Both the position numbers and the translations under genes were made by a program. 64,000 bases of DNA, from positions 15,974,708 to 16,038,707 of the forward strand of contig OX336395.1 of assembly GCA_946902985.2 (NCBI GenBank), given 5' to 3'. This DNA is from Meconema thalassinum. Taxonomy: Eukaryota > Arthropoda > Insecta > Orthoptera > Tettigoniidae. The notes beneath the pieces are model-generated. The model was not told where the DNA came from. It searched no databases and saw only the letters and a program-made list of their open reading frames with translations. Position 1 is the stretch's first letter, and each line of letters opens with the position of its first letter. Positions 21,939 through 35,132 of this stretch are shown piece after piece.

Positions 21939-23958
21939 GTATGTATTAATACTTAGGCTATTCTGTAATTATTTAGCCACCTTCCTTTGATGGCATTTTA
22001 AAGTGAGTGGTAGGCTACTTGATGGGTGGGGTAACTTGTACTAGGCTGATTAGCCCAATATTTCTAAACAATATACAATTCTAAGACACTTTCATTAATT
22101 CATTCATTAATTATGTACAAATGAATTAATCGTACAGCATGTGGGCTGTAACGTATATTAATATTGGTTGGGAACATGACCATGATGTGACTAACATAAC
22201 CTAATCAATGTGCAAGTGACTTCAAGAGTTTGTAACTTGTAATTACTGTGTAATATCAGCAATACTCACTCTGCCTATTAGACACCTGCCATGGTTTAAG
22301 TATTTTATAGTAACATGCGAATTATAAATCTGCTAATCATGGTGGTAACTTCTGATCGGTAGGTTATTACAGGTTTCGTGACGTTTGAATAAGATTGCTG
22401 GTTCATGTATATACCGGGATTTCTACATGTCTAGGGGTGATTTTTAAATATTATTGTAGTCAATGACTTCATGGATGTACGGAGGCTTGTTTTCCGTGCC
22501 TTGAATTGCTGCCATGTTACTCTGCTGTATGAGGTTTCACATGGTGCATCGTTACATGCACATGCAGTCACTTGTGTTCAAGAGCGAGGCTTGGTCCTGA
22601 GTTACAAATGTTCATAAATTACTTGCAGTTCAGTTTAATTGAAAATTTGCACTACACTCTTCAAAAGACAAAACCATTGGTTGCTATTAGGTTAGGCCAC
22701 TGTCTGGACGAATATTACATTACTAGTTGAATCGAAAACATGCCTTTGACACTCACAACTTAATTAATACGGATAATATATGATTTTCAGACCTTTCTAG
22801 GGGACAATATCAATTGAAATTGCCGTCTATTATCACTAGTGCACTGGAAACATGTGGTAAATTACATAAATATGTGTATGTTTGTTGCTCATTGAACGAC
22901 GGCAGCCATGTTCCTCAAGCGCTGAGCATTCATCAACTGTTACATGGACAGAGACATGATGACACATTCATGTCGTGGTAGTGTTGCCAAAATGTAAGAT
23001 ATAAAATACACCACCATATGAGGTATGGGTGACTAAAGCCATTGGTGTACAGAAAGATTATGCGTGTCAAATACCTGGGGTGCATATATGGCTACCGCGG
23101 CCCACAGGCTAAAACCATTGTCAAAACCCATTGTATTGGACAAAAAGAAGATTAGAATGGTCGGGTTGAGGGGCACTGTTAACACGTTAGGCTGTAACCA
23201 TTGTCAAAAACCTTTAATTTGGACATGTTAGGCTGTAACCATTGACAAAACCACTGTTCCTTTTATTTGAACCCCTACACCGCATATACGATTAAGTTAG
23301 TGCTAGCCTATGGGTGGGGTTGGCAATACTGTTCTTGTACATAATTAATACAGATAATGGCTGACACAGCTGGAATTTTACTATACAAGTCGTAATATAA
23401 TTTGGGATGGCGGGTGGGTTATAGACAGCGCAGGAGTGAACTACATCCTTTCCACATGTATTTTGAATCATTACGTACAGAAGGTATTTATGGCCTATAT
23501 CTGTAGTTTGGTAAGTTCTCGTCTCCTTAACTGTTACCTCCTTCTTAACACACAGAATTTAACAAGTATGGACTTTTAAGCCTTTAGTGTTGTCCTTAAC
23601 GTCATGGGTGCCGCTATTTTTTCTCTAGGGGAATTTTTTGTTTACGGAATCGTGATCTACCAGTTTGCTGAGGTTAGGGACAGTTCACTGGCTCTTGACA
23701 GATGAAGTTTAGGTTCCATTTATGTCTGTATGCATTTTAATTCATTACTTGCGGTGAAAGTGCAATCGATTTAGCATTACTTTTCCTGGGGGAAAATTAA
23801 AGAGACAAGAACGTTGCTTTTACATACCTTCATCTGTCGGGCAGCGTAACTTATTGAAATTAGTGACTTTGGGCACTACTGCACCTGGTTCATTATTCAA
23901 ACTGTCACTTCGACCGCATGATAACGACACAAGAAATTAAAACCTAATTTTAAAATTC
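21939..23958. other. Possible intron of the THAP gene, no exon recognised
   Basis: Low-GC DNA with no open frame that resembles a THAP second exon. Around 23108-23258 a short motif, aggctgtaaccattgtcaaaa, occurs three times in diverged form, with a fourth trace near 22670 (gacaaaaccattgg). These may be degenerate minisatellite remnants. Confidence 0.45.
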
Positions 23959-24735
23959 GCACAGACGCTATCTTGAGGTTATGCAAACAATTGAACTAAT
24001 TTAGATACCAGTGCATTACAATGTGTATAAACATTTCCTGCACCAAGATTCATTGAGTTTGGATCATTAAATCGCGAGAAAGACCTATTTAAAATATTCA
24101 AATTCACTTGGCCGCCATATCGGTTTTGTAGTTAACAGGTGTTTGTAAGTCTTATAGATGACCATCCATTAGTGCCCTTTTTCTCCGTACAATATATCAG
24201 GGTGATACCGGTAATAGTTTCAGAGAAATAGAATGCTGGTGAAATATTTCGCACAGCCGCCATCTTGAGGTTATGAAAACAATTGAACGAAGTTAGATGT
24301 CGTTGCATTACAATGTGAATAAACATATACTGTACCAAGTTTTATTGCGTTTGGTTGGTTAAATCGCGAGAAACGTTTATTTAAAAGTCGCATCTGATTG
24401 GCCACCTTGTTGGTTTTGTAGTTACCTGGTTTTCAGAAGTCATATAGGTGAACTTCTAGTAGTTGCCTCCATCACCATAAAATATTCCAGGGTGATATCA
24501 GTAATAGTTTCGGAGAAATTGAATGCTGGTGAAATATTTCGCAGAGCCGCCATGTTGGATTGGTGAGACGTAACAAAATTTGAAGGGCACGGTCGGGGTC
24601 GTCCGGAATAGTGCTATGAACTTACCGAGTTTCATTGAAATCGCTCGAGCCGTTTAAAAGTTATTAGAGGGGGACATACACCATCACACACAGATCTCAT
24701 AAGCCTATTTTTTCATAAATGAAAATAGGCTAAAA
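23959..24735 (+). repeat. Dispersed repeat with internal 292-bp duplication and terminal hairpin
   Basis: The block starting cgcacagacgctatcttgag at 23959 is repeated at about 24251 (cgcacagccgccatcttgag), with about 80% identity, giving a two-unit tandem of about 292 bp. A third partial start, cgcagagccgccatgttgg, lies at about 24541. The segment ends with a short CA-rich stretch and a 10-bp hairpin, AGCCTATTTT (24702-24711) with AAAATAGGCT (24722-24731). It shares this layout with the elements at 8760, 46069 and 47340. A non-autonomous transposon is likely; the class is unknown. Confidence 0.65.
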
Positions 24736-24966
24736 ATATAGGAGGGAGATAATTTGAAACACTTGTAATTTCACTAAGCTTATAGCATATTCACTTATTA
24801 ATTGCTGGGCATCAAAAGGGCTCTCATCAAATTTTAACATTTTGGTGCAAAGCAATTAATGCCCCTTCTCAATACATTTTGCAACGCACATGGTACATGA
24901 AGAAGGTTAAGGGTTGGTATGTGCACCTTGAAAACTCCTTTGATAGCAAAATTGGTTTGGCATATG
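24736..24966. other. Interval beyond the last zinc finger
   Basis: Contains a frameshifted finger relic reading CQTNFAIKGVFKVH on the minus strand (about 24900-24960). Otherwise nothing is recognised. Confidence 0.45.
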
Positions 24967-25595
24967 CTACTTGGTCTTCTCACCACTATGCGTTAACTTG
25001 TGTTTCTTCAAAACATTTTTGAGGGCAAATTTGGCTCCGCATGTGCTACACGAGTATAGCTTCTCAACAGTATGGGTTAACATGTGTGTCTAAATTACCT
25101 TGCTGACAAAATTTGGCTTCGCTTGTTTTACATGAGTAACGCTTCTCCCCAGTATGGGGTAACATGTGTGTCTTCAAATTACCTTGCTGACAAAATTTGG
25201 CTTCGCATGTTCTACATGAGTAACGCTTCTCCCCAGTATGGGTTAACATGTGTGTCTAAATTACCTTGCTGACAAAATTTGGCTTCGCATGTTCTACATG
25301 AGTAACGCTTCTCCCCAGTATGGGGTAACATGTGTGTCTTTAAATGTTCTTTGCGGCCAAATTCGGCTCCGCATGTGGTACACGAGTAACGCTTCTCACC
25401 AGTATGGGTTAACATATGCCTTTTCAAACTACCGTTCTGATTAAATTTGGCTTCGCATGTTCGACACGAGTATCGCTTCTCACCAGTATGGGTTAACATA
25501 TGCCTCTTCAAACTACCGTTCTGACTAAATTTGGCTTCGCATGTTCGACACGAGTATCGCTTCTCACCAGTATGTGTTAACTGGTTAGTCTTCAA
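24967..25595 (-). pseudogene. C2H2 zinc-finger array, broken by frameshifts
   Basis: About seven tandem C2H2 fingers joined by HTGEKRYSC linkers, read leftward from 25595. Fingers 1-3 are intact (for example YSCRTCEAKF..GSLKRHMLTH). Finger 4 has a 2-bp deletion (aatttagacac where intact fingers have aatttgaagacac) that shifts frame. Finger 5 is intact in the new frame. Finger 6 has lost its second cysteine (TSEAKF) and carries the same 2-bp deletion. The last finger (YSCSTCGAKF..) is open to a stop at 24967-24969, and a further frameshifted finger remnant lies just beyond (about 24900-24966). Fingers are nearly identical at DNA level, as in recently expanded arrays. The frame is open upstream to about 25770, possibly with an acceptor at the end of atttcag, so an originally spliced gene is plausible. 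In life such proteins bind DNA; this copy would encode only the first four fingers. Confidence 0.85.
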
Positions 25596-27000
25596 ATTTT
25601 GTTGATTTGTAATATTTCTTTCAGATACAGTGCTGGTATTCTGTCCTCTAGTATTACATAATGCGTATATTCTCCTTACAGCAATATCCGCAGTATCAGG
25701 ACACCCCAGCCTGAAATCATTGGTAGTAATACAATGCAGTGCGCTGATAATTACGTTGAATTATCTGAGAAAGGTGAATAAAACTTTCAAAATTCATAGA
25801 TCAAGCTTATGAAAATGATAACTGAACCAACATTCAATAATACCACTGCCAGGAATGCTGTCCTTATCTAATACCTGGAACTGATCTCGTTTTTAATAAT
25901 CAATGCTATGTATTTTATACAGTCTGAATATTTTCAAATTACTTATAAACTATGCAAACAAAATGGTGTGACACGTTAGGGTGTTTGGAGTCATAGCTTT
26001 CCTTGGTAAATAGGAAATCCGTATCTATATCATAAGTACTGATTAAGCATGGCAATTGCAACTTATTTCCAGGCACATTCTGTTTGTCAAAAGTCAATTT
26101 AGTCCTTGATCAGTTAAATAATTGAAATTATTGAATAGTTACGGAAATTGTGTGCTAATTCATACTACCAGTGAAAGTGTACAACTTATTTCACACCACA
26201 TTGACCGCTATAACAACATAGTGTACCCGTTCGTCCTGGGGATGCGATGACCCATCTGCTATTACATCGCATTCCTGGATTTCCAGGACAGAGCGAGGTA
26301 AATGAACATCAAGCCAAATAAGGAATGTGTCGGAAATTCAGTTGAAATATCACAAAAGCAGAGGGTAACACGAGATAAAGTATCTCCAGGGTCGTTACGG
26401 GCTTAAATTTAATAAAAGAATACAAATAGAAATGGGCGCCACCAACTGAATCCCTAGCAAACCACATCCTTCCTGGTTAATCCTTAATTAAGACAAGGAA
26501 AGAAATAGGAAAATCACATCATCATCAGATCACAACTAAGATAAAAACAAATTTATTCAACTTTGATAGTCAGACAGACATATTAAACACTCATCCTACC
26601 TGAGAGCATGGTCGAATGCCAACGTTAAATTGTCATTGTCCAGAAAATCGAACCATCTCTATTCTACCAAAGTGTATTTAATACACATAAAATAGGAAAA
26701 ATTTCTAAAGTTCACTTGGGTTCTCAGGATCACCGTAGCACTATGTCTTTGCGTCACTGACATTCGTGATAACTGAGACCTAATTTCTCTTTAAATTAAC
26801 ATCATGAATGTGGATGTAAAAATACTAATTAATCTGTCTAAACACATATATTCTAATCACATATTTAAACATCAAATAATTTATGGCTTGCATGGCATTA
26901 TTCAAATGCTGAATATGTAAGTAAATTGCTCCTAAACATCGAATAATTAATTTACACTATTTACACTGTCATTAATAATTGCTTTCTTGTGAATCACAGA
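25596..27000. other. Intergenic interval, no gene recognised
   Basis: The first 170 bases continue the zinc-finger reading frame on the minus strand without recognisable domains. The rest is AT-rich with no supported feature. Confidence 0.45.
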
Positions 27001-27560
27001 AAATCCACTACTCATTGGTTATAATCATCATCATCATCATCAAAATTAAATATTTCTCACATTAGTTCTCATCTCAAAATTCAATATATTCATGTCAGAA
27101 TAATTAATTCATCACCATTAAATCATTTAAATGAATATTATAATCAGCAATTATTTATGCTCTCTAATTATTCACACACTCTCATTTCATCATCTCCTTC
27201 AGATTAAATCATCTTAAATCATCAATATAAATTGTTTAATTCATCCAATCAAATTGCAATTCTTCAAATCATTCAAATCATATCTCTCAATTAAATTTAT
27301 TTAAATCCATTTAAATTTATTAATCATCAGCTTCTTTAATTAATTATCACCTTCTAATTCAGTTATTCATCATCTATTTAATCTAGTAATTTATTTAAAT
27401 CAGCTTATTTATTCAACCTTTAATTCATCCATTTATTTAATTCATTAATTTATTCCAAAATTTAATTTATCAAATTATTTAAATTTTATTCTTCTGGTTA
27501 TTGAGATTTTTATTATTATTCTGATTTTTATTTCATTAGGTCAGATCATTAATATGCTTA
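27001..27560. repeat. AT-rich low-complexity tract with (ATC)n microsatellite
   Basis: Begins with a run of atc triplets (about 27026-27042). It then continues as a skewed mixture of attta, aaatc and ttcatc words with almost no G on the plus strand. Short open frames in it are compositional accidents. Confidence 0.7.
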
Positions 27561-28473
27561 AACTTCAGATTATTATTTCATTAATTATTATTATCAGAAA
27601 ATCTTGTATTATCAACATTATTTATTTGTTTAATTTCCTAACAAATTGTTTAATATGGGTTATAGAACGTTGTCTCACAGTTTTATCATTTCCAAGTTAT
27701 ATCTCGTATTTAATTATCATGCCAAAAAAATATTATTGCCTTCACAAAATCACGTTGGATCTCACTATCCAAAACTTCATCATCTACTCTCACTTTATCA
27801 AATACCATATTTGAATACCACAATTATTCCACGTAACACTATGAACATTCAGCGCACAGCATGAATCTCAAAATTATGCTAGACTGGGTTCGACAACCTC
27901 ATGTCTGCCTCAAAATACATTAGCAATATTGCAACTTCCACTTGGCAACTTCCACAAAATGCCTATCACAAACTTCACTTAATCACGTTGCATGATCTAC
28001 AAAAAATATATAACAGGCTTCAAATTATCAACGCACACAATCTCCAATAACTGTAATTAATCCGATCACATCTAGACAACTTCTTAAACAATTAGGAAAA
28101 ATATTACCTCAGTAATCGAAATCAAATTCAAGATCTGCTTTCAAATAGCATAAATTCTCTTAAAATTCTCATAATTCACTTCACAGAAAAACACCAATGT
28201 GTTATAATCTCTCACATCAAAATATGCAATACTGATCTGCCTCAAAATAAATCTGACCATTAATGATTCATCTTACAAGATTCAATTACTTTAAATCAGC
28301 AACAAAATATTGGATTGGCAAACAAGAATTACAAAATGTAACCCTGCTGACATTTATTTTTAATTTATTTAACAAAATTCGACTGATATGTGACTAGTAG
28401 TTTCTTGTTTGATCCTCTTACAATCTCAAGTACACTCGGATGATAAAAATGAGTTCCTCAATGGCAAGTTAGG
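27561..28473. other. AT-rich interval, no gene recognised
   Basis: Continues the G-poor composition of the preceding tract more weakly. Open frames of 72-86 codons (27554-27864) lack any family signature and look compositional. Confidence 0.5.
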
Positions 28474-28625
28474 TGTGTACCACCACGCAATCGTATAAAT
28501 ACGAAAGGCCTTGCCTCGTAGACTATCATGATAATGCCCTGAGCGATGGGTAAAGATGTGTACCACCACGCAATCGCCTAAAGCGAAAGGCCCCATCTCG
28601 TCGTCTAATGAGTGAATGTACCAGA
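28474..28625 (+). repeat. 83-bp tandem duplication
   Basis: The string tgtgtaccaccacgcaatcg begins at 28474 and again at 28557. In both copies it is followed by a diverged gcgaaaggcc and a ctcgt stretch. Two copies only; origin unknown. Confidence 0.8.
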
Positions 28626-31600
28626 TTGGAATCAACAAGTCTCTAGTTGTCACATAAAAGCGATATTCATTCACTTGAGTTAATAAAATCTTAATATCTC
28701 CAAACAATCCAATGGAAAAAATCCCTACTGATGAATAATACACACTCGCTAGTATGCAATGAACTGACGAAGTAATTTAAATAATCCAATTGCAGATCAC
28801 GAGTTCGAAATACTCGCCACAAAAAAATAACTATTCAAGAAAACTATCCTTGCTGAAAAATGTCTAAAAGACCAAACATCTGCATAATAAAGCCAACCAA
28901 TGGTGAGAATTTCGTATAATGGTGCCTGCCATATCATATGGTAACGCCATATTCTAGCAAAATTGGAGCAAATAATGTCTAAGCCATGTCTAAATAATCG
29001 TAGAACTCCTACTAGAAATATATACAAGTATGTCCAGTGTTAATGAAAAAATCATATCAGAAAGTCATAACTCTTACAGTACCTTCTCATATCAGCTGTT
29101 AATATATTTCCAAGATCGTCGATTATCCTCGTGTGTGCAATAAATTTCTCGAAAGATCGACGAAAATCTCGCATCACCCACGCAATAACGATTGCCTTCA
29201 TATCCCAAGTGAATCAGCTGTTGGACCTCCTCTTCTTCAGGAACCGAATCCATCGCTCTGTGGTGCCATCACGTCTCTGTCTTCGCTTACTCCGACATGA
29301 TGAACTGCATGTTATCCATAACGGATACTGTCCAAATTCTTCCGTAAAAGTTCGTAAACGTAGCGTACCCCATATTCTTCTTCTATGTTACGCCACTGTC
29401 CCATATAATGTTCGGTTTGCTTGTTATAAAAGTCAATCTCCACAGCGGCTAAATCTCACTTGCAGAAAATAATTTTTATATAAAAGTGTATAAGTTTCTG
29501 AAACACCCTGTCGCTGTGTTCGTACTTGAAATTTCATAATAGTTCATGAAAAAGAATTGAATTAATGCACGTGCCAATGTTCATAAGTGCATATACTTGT
29601 AACAGTTCGTTTGCCTAAAAGCGTTAATGTTGGCTTGACTCCATGGTCGCTTTAAATATTCCGATATGAAATGCATAGTTTGATAAGTCGTAATGTCATT
29701 GGAATATCTAAGTTCATTTGAAGTTCACAATAGCAGTATATGATAACTATCTGCCTGCACAATTCGACTACTGAATACAAGTCCCAACTCATAACGTTGT
29801 AACTAAATGTCGAAATGAAGTTTAGCTTCTTTAATGTTGCCTGCGTATAAAAGTCGGAACCAGCACGCTCTGCTCTACTGCACTGTTCCAGAATGATCGA
29901 TGCTTAAAGCTGGCCTCGCCATACCGCTTCGCTGTGCTGTTCTGCGTTACAAAATGCAGCTCGAAATAAAGTTCCCAATCTCGTTATAATGCTGTTTGTT
30001 CCTTAACATATGAAAAAGCATTGCTGCCTCGCATAGCTGTAACTACGATGCTGGAAATAATACTGTTCTAACACCGGCTCTTCTCTGGCTTACACGGCCT
30101 GTACAGCTTGCCTCGCAACCGGTCCTCGTACCGCCTATCGTGCTTTGCTTGCCTTGACCCACTGACCTACTTCCCGTTCTCCCAACGCATGCTGCTGTCA
30201 GCTCCGCTTGTTGAAGTAATACTGTCACTTTCACTCCACGTAACAAGTGCTGTACACCGCTCAACTTGCCGATCTCTCTGCGCAACATGTGTTCTACTCG
30301 GCCCCGCTGGCTGAACTGAACTCATACTGCTGTCTCTAGACTGCGTTGACCAGCTCCTACTCCGCGCTGTCACGTGATGTTCCCCTACCTTCTGTGGTCA
30401 TGCGTCACAAGTATAATCTCGACCACCATCATCTCGGCTATTAAGTTATACAATAACTTAAGGGATTATCTGCCTTTCTTCAAGTTATCACCATATATAT
30501 TGATGTCATTTCTTCTCTTCTGAGATGATATAATATTATGTTCCACATAGATCTTAATAATATTTCAATATTCCTCCCATAATTCCATCTGCTTGACTGG
30601 TAGTGCCATCTTTATCCTTGGCCTTCTACGTCATTTCCTAACATTCCTCTCGACTCGATCTGAGCGCTATCTTTACAACTTTTCCCATAAATCTCAACTA
30701 CGGCTTGATGTTAGCTGGCGTAGCCGATAGCCTCAACTAGGTATCGGGTACAATAGATGTACGGGAATATGACTATTTAATAGAATCTTGAAAACTGAAA
30801 TCCATCTGACTTAGGAAGTGCATGCTTGTACAGGTGACAGAATAAACCATATTATATTCCCTACAGAATAGCCATGCTGGCATTTGGATGAAGGAGGGTA
30901 TTTCGGATCTGCAAATCATGTGATTTCGAAACCAGACGGGCTATTATGCTTCACTCTTGAATACATCGCGGATGAATGGTTATTTAGGGCTACATAAATT
31001 ATGTGGAGGTGATTAGCTTTAGGTCCAAGAAAATATCAGATACTATATATAACGGTGGCTTGTTAAAATATACAGAAAGTGGTAACTCTTTAAGATTAAA
31101 CACTCCATATAGCGAACATTTATCCAACTCTTGGCTCACCACCATGTGACTCCTGTCTAACCACGTACTGTAGCTGGGAACATAAAATAAGGAATTTCCC
31201 CCCGACGGTTCAATATCTCGACCTGTATTTAGACGTCAACAAATTCACACTTTGTACATTGTTATTCTAAATTAATAATCGATGTTACATTCTATGTTTC
31301 AAAATATCTGACATAAGTATCTCAGAGGTTTGTCAAACCTGGCAAAATATCCTAAAAGTGATGAAATAGAGTAAGAGATTTCACTTCTTGCACAAATCAG
31401 TGCATTTGCTTAAATAAATCCATAAACGCACATGCAAAAGTGGGTGAGCTTTCCCACGGGTGGCGATATGTTGAGTGAGGTCACTCATTCTTGAGGTTAC
31501 CATTCTATCTCCGCAGAACCTACACACCCTACATCCGACGGAATTCGTTCCAAATAAACTAATCTTGGTTATCCCCTAGATTTCTTGTCCTCGACCTGTC

Positions 31601-31742
31601 CTTCCATAACAACTGTAAGGTTTCAATTCCAGTTGCCTTAGTGTGTGCCATACCAAGCTATCTCTTTTATTCATAACCACTCGTCAGACTCATTTGACCT
31701 CCCCCACTTGTCCTAATACCCTTCATTAAGTACTATATTTAA
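28626..31742. other. Long interval with no gene recognised
   Basis: Open frames up to 113 codons occur on both strands (for example 29131-29472 plus, 30043-30288 minus) but overlap one another and show no known motif. From about 29860 to 30400 the sequence becomes notably GC-richer, with clustered ctgctc/gctgt words. It may be an unrecognised repeat or an ancient LTR, but I cannot identify ends. Confidence 0.4.
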
Positions 31743-31870
31743 TCTTTTAATCATCACTATTTTCCTGACAAACCACAATGAAATATTTCTATTTTTATAT
31801 ATTCCGCAGCAGAAACAATCCACGTTTCGCATCCATATAGCGTCAAGCTCCACGCAATGGCTTCAAAAAT
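31743..31870 (-). pseudogene. LINE reverse transcriptase C-terminal fragment
   Basis: The minus-strand frame reads WSLTLYGCETWIVSAAEY before a stop. The LYGCETW motif follows the reverse transcriptase thumb in many LINE polyproteins, such as the RTE-type element at 35133, which has YASETWTM at the same place. Only this fragment is recognisable. It may belong to the same old LINE population as 32597-38710. Confidence 0.5.
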
Positions 31871-32596
31871 GACATTTTAATACCTAGATCTATATTTCAT
31901 TTGAACAGATGTCAACCCAATCTTTATAACTTATTTGCTTTGTCCATTCTGTGCCCAAGTTGGAGTCACCAAATTCTCTTAGTGTTTCAACAGCCAATCG
32001 ATTTCAATATTTTTATTTTAAATCTTCCTGCTGCATTTAGTTTCAAATACAATGATTTTATTGTGAAATATTTCCTCAACACCTAGTACGCACCGATTAG
32101 AAACATGATCAAATCCTCTAGTGATGAGGCTAAGTTGACATTGTCGTTAGTAAGTCACCGAGTCAAAATTACTTTATCTTCGTCCTCAATTCTATTTTAA
32201 ATTTCTTTGGCATTTTCTTCGTTACTTGCCATATCTAAGGATTCAAAAGTATGAATGATAAAATGCAGTCTTACCTTATATCATTCTAAATACCAGTCTC
32301 TCTCTCATGTCTGTCGAATCTAATAAACACCAGCAGGTTGTAGACACACTCAGAATCCTGAATTGTATTGGGATACTTCTCAAACTGCCAACCAGTATCT
32401 CCAATCAACATTATACAAAGCTTTATTTATACTAAATATGCCACGAACGTTTTCTTCTTGATCTTTATTCTACCAAGAACAGTCTGATACTTATTACAGC
32501 TACCCTTGTTCCTCAGATTTTTGTTCACTGCACTTGTCTTTACCTAACGCGGCTGTCATCCCATCCATTTGTTTCATCATCATCAGCTTCTAAAGG
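31871..32596. other. Interval between LINE fragments, nothing certain
   Basis: Minus-strand translation contains scattered stops and no certain motif. It may be further LINE-derived DNA too decayed to recognise. Confidence 0.4.
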
Positions 32597-33083
32597 CTAA
32601 ATGCCTTGTCGTTGCAGCCATTTCTTACGGTCTTCAGCAGTCCTCTTCATATTGGCATACGAGTCACCTTCCATCTCCTTGACAATGTTCTTGAGATACG
32701 ATTGTCTTGGTCGTCTCCTTGTTTTTTTACCCAAAGTTTTTCCTTAAAAAATTACCTGGACGAGAGTGTCATGTCTGAGTATGTATCCCATGGATTTTGC
32801 TTTCCTTTTCTTGATGGTGTTCAACAGGCATCGATTCTCCTGAATTTGGTTCAGAACAAGCTCATTTGTCATTCTTTCCATCCAGCTTGTTCGGGTCATT
32901 CGTCTCCAAAACCACATTTCAGCTGCCTCAAGTTTTGATTATTCTCTTTACCCAAGTGTCCATGTTTCACAACCTTAGGTCAACACACTCCAAACAAAGG
33001 TCTTGAGAAATAACTTCCATATCTTCAAGTAGAGGTGGCCATTGAACAGCAAATACTTCTCATTTAGAAAGGCTTTCTTCGCC

Positions 33084-33561
33084 AACGCTACAGATGCACA
33101 ACAACAAGCCTCCATCATTAGACTCATCTGACTCAATTAAATCATTTAATTTTTTAACAATGCCCCCATTTGTAATATTAAGGAAATCTTCACAGTGCAC
33201 AATATTTTCAGCAAGGCTAATCAAAGCCACCCGTAGTAGTATTGTAGAGTGTTTTATACTTATATGTTTTTAATGTACCAACTATTTATGTACTTAGGTA
33301 CGCAATATGATAGCATATTTTTGACAGAGTTTAGCAAGTAGAATGCATATTATACAAAAAGTGTGTTTTTCTTCATGTTTTCTATCGATTTTCTTAATGG
33401 TGTAAAATGTTATCTTTAAGTCACTCAGTAAACTGAAGAAGGGATTTTTTAAATGTCCCGAAACATGTATCTTTTATAAACCAAGATTTTAACTGTATTG
33501 AAAGGGCGGAAAATAAATTTAAATTTTACTGAATCAATTATGAGCGATGTGAGGAACGCTA
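33084..33561. mobile_element. 464-bp insertion in the old LINE, 7-bp target duplication
   Basis: The LINE reading frame breaks between ..KKRIAF and ..AKKAFLNEK. The inserted DNA is 33091-33554, flanked by aacgcta at 33084-33090 and 33555-33561. Inside, the plus strand has ctgaagaagggatttttt..tcccgaaacatgta, a layout like the 3' ends of some LINE or Penelope-like elements, but I see no coding sequence. The type is unassigned. Confidence 0.7.
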
Positions 33562-34848
33562 TTCTTTTCTTAATTTCTGAGCTGCATCTGTTGTCATAAT
33601 TAATCACACTTCCCAAATATCAAAATTCCGTTACTTGTTCAATGGCACTATCATTTAACATTATATTAGATAAAATTGGTTGTTTCTTTTTATCAATTAA
33701 AATTAATTTTGCCTTCCGAGAATGAACTCTTAGCCCGAATTTTCTTAAGGATTTCCGAAAAACTTTTAACATTCTACTCATTACACATGCAGAGTTTGCT
33801 AAGAGTGTAATATCATCTGCAAAGCGAATGCTATGAACCTGTAATTCATTAAATATTAATCCTTTTGTTTTCTCTTTTAATGTATATACTGCAGCTTCTA
33901 TATAGATATTAAAAAGATATGGTGATAGTGTACAACCCTGCCTTACACATCATCTTATTTTTGCTTCCCTATTATTGCCATTAACTGTTATTTCGGTAGT
34001 TTGATTTTTATATATTTTCAGAATTTCCAGTCAATCCTGACTTTGGCAAATGTAAGAAATAAGGTCTTCCAATTGACATTATCAAATGCTCTTTCTATAT
34101 CAATGAATACTATAAAGGTTTTTCGATTAACTTCCAGTCTTCTTTCTAAAATCTGATGTAATGTTAGGATAACCTCCCTAGTCCCTTTCCTTGTTCAAAA
34201 TCCATACTGATCACTATCCAGATGTTGTTCAATTTTCTTGCTTAGTCTATCTTTGATGATGATCAATAAAATCTATGATGCATGTGAAAGAAAGGCTAAT
34301 GTTCTATAATTAGAACATTCACAAGCATTTCCTTTCTTGGGTAGTATGATTGTTCGAATTTTAATAAAATCAGGAGGTACAATTCCGTCCTCATAGCATT
34401 TAGTAATGATTTCAAAAAGGCATTCCTAAATGCTTACATCAAAACATTTTAAGAGCTCTGCAGGAATGTTATCTACACCAGTTGCTTTATTTCCTTTCAG
34501 TTTAGTGAGTGCTGCATAAAACTCTGCTTTAGTTTAGTTGGACCTTTATCATCTTCTTCAATTAGTTCTTCATCTTCTATATAAATACTATTGTCAGTAA
34601 TATCTGGTCCATCATACAAATCTTCAAGGTATTCCATCCATCGCTGTCTCCCACAAGTCCAACCCCTCCTCCACGTGGTGGGAGACGGGCAACGGCATAA
34701 AGTAGGGGATTGCCTGTAGGGGTGAAGTACAGTGGGGACTTCGTGTGCCCCGGGACCGCTGCGGTAGCTGTGAAGGCTCTATGGGAACCCTGAAAAGTGA
34801 CGGCTGACGGGGCTCTGGTGAAGCTACGATAGGCCTAGCAAGCCAGTA

Positions 34849-35124
34849 GTGGATATCATATTTGCTTTCAAAACTGGAACAGGCCTCAGAAAGGACGGAT
34901 GCAAACGACGACGACCCGGATATGCTAATGGACTACGAGTTGGGACTTTAAACATACAGACACTGACAGGAAAGGTGGAGGAGATTGTAGATGTGATGGA
35001 GAGAAGAAAACTGGATGTACTGGGCTTGGCAGAAACAAGATGGAAAGGAGAAGGTCGCAGAGAACTGAGGAAAGGGTACCGGTTGTACTGGAGTGGGAAC
35101 AGTGAAGGAAGGAGCAGGGAGTAG
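34849..35124 (+). CDS. RTE endonuclease, N-terminal part (separated by a frameshift)
   Basis: This 91-codon frame holds the start of the AP-type endonuclease. LRVGTLNIQTL (about residues 29-39) carries the metal-binding Asn region, and GLAETRWKG carries the catalytic Glu. It ends at a stop at 35122-35124. The next recognisable endonuclease residues (GVGVVVRDG) continue in another frame from about 35116, so an indel of 1 or 2 bases near 35113-35120 splits an originally single polyprotein. The upstream ATG at 34849 is the first in frame, but the true start could differ. Confidence 0.85.
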   Translation: MDIIFAFKTGTGLRKDGCKRRRPGYANGLRVGTLNIQTLTGKVEEIVDVMERRKLDVLGLAETRWKGEGRRELRKGYRLYWSGNSEGRSRE

Positions 35125-35132
35125 GAGTAGTT

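Noticed and set aside
29131..30373. Open frames of 68-113 codons around 29.1-30.4 kb
   Set aside because: They overlap on both strands and show no known domain, codon signal or splice context.
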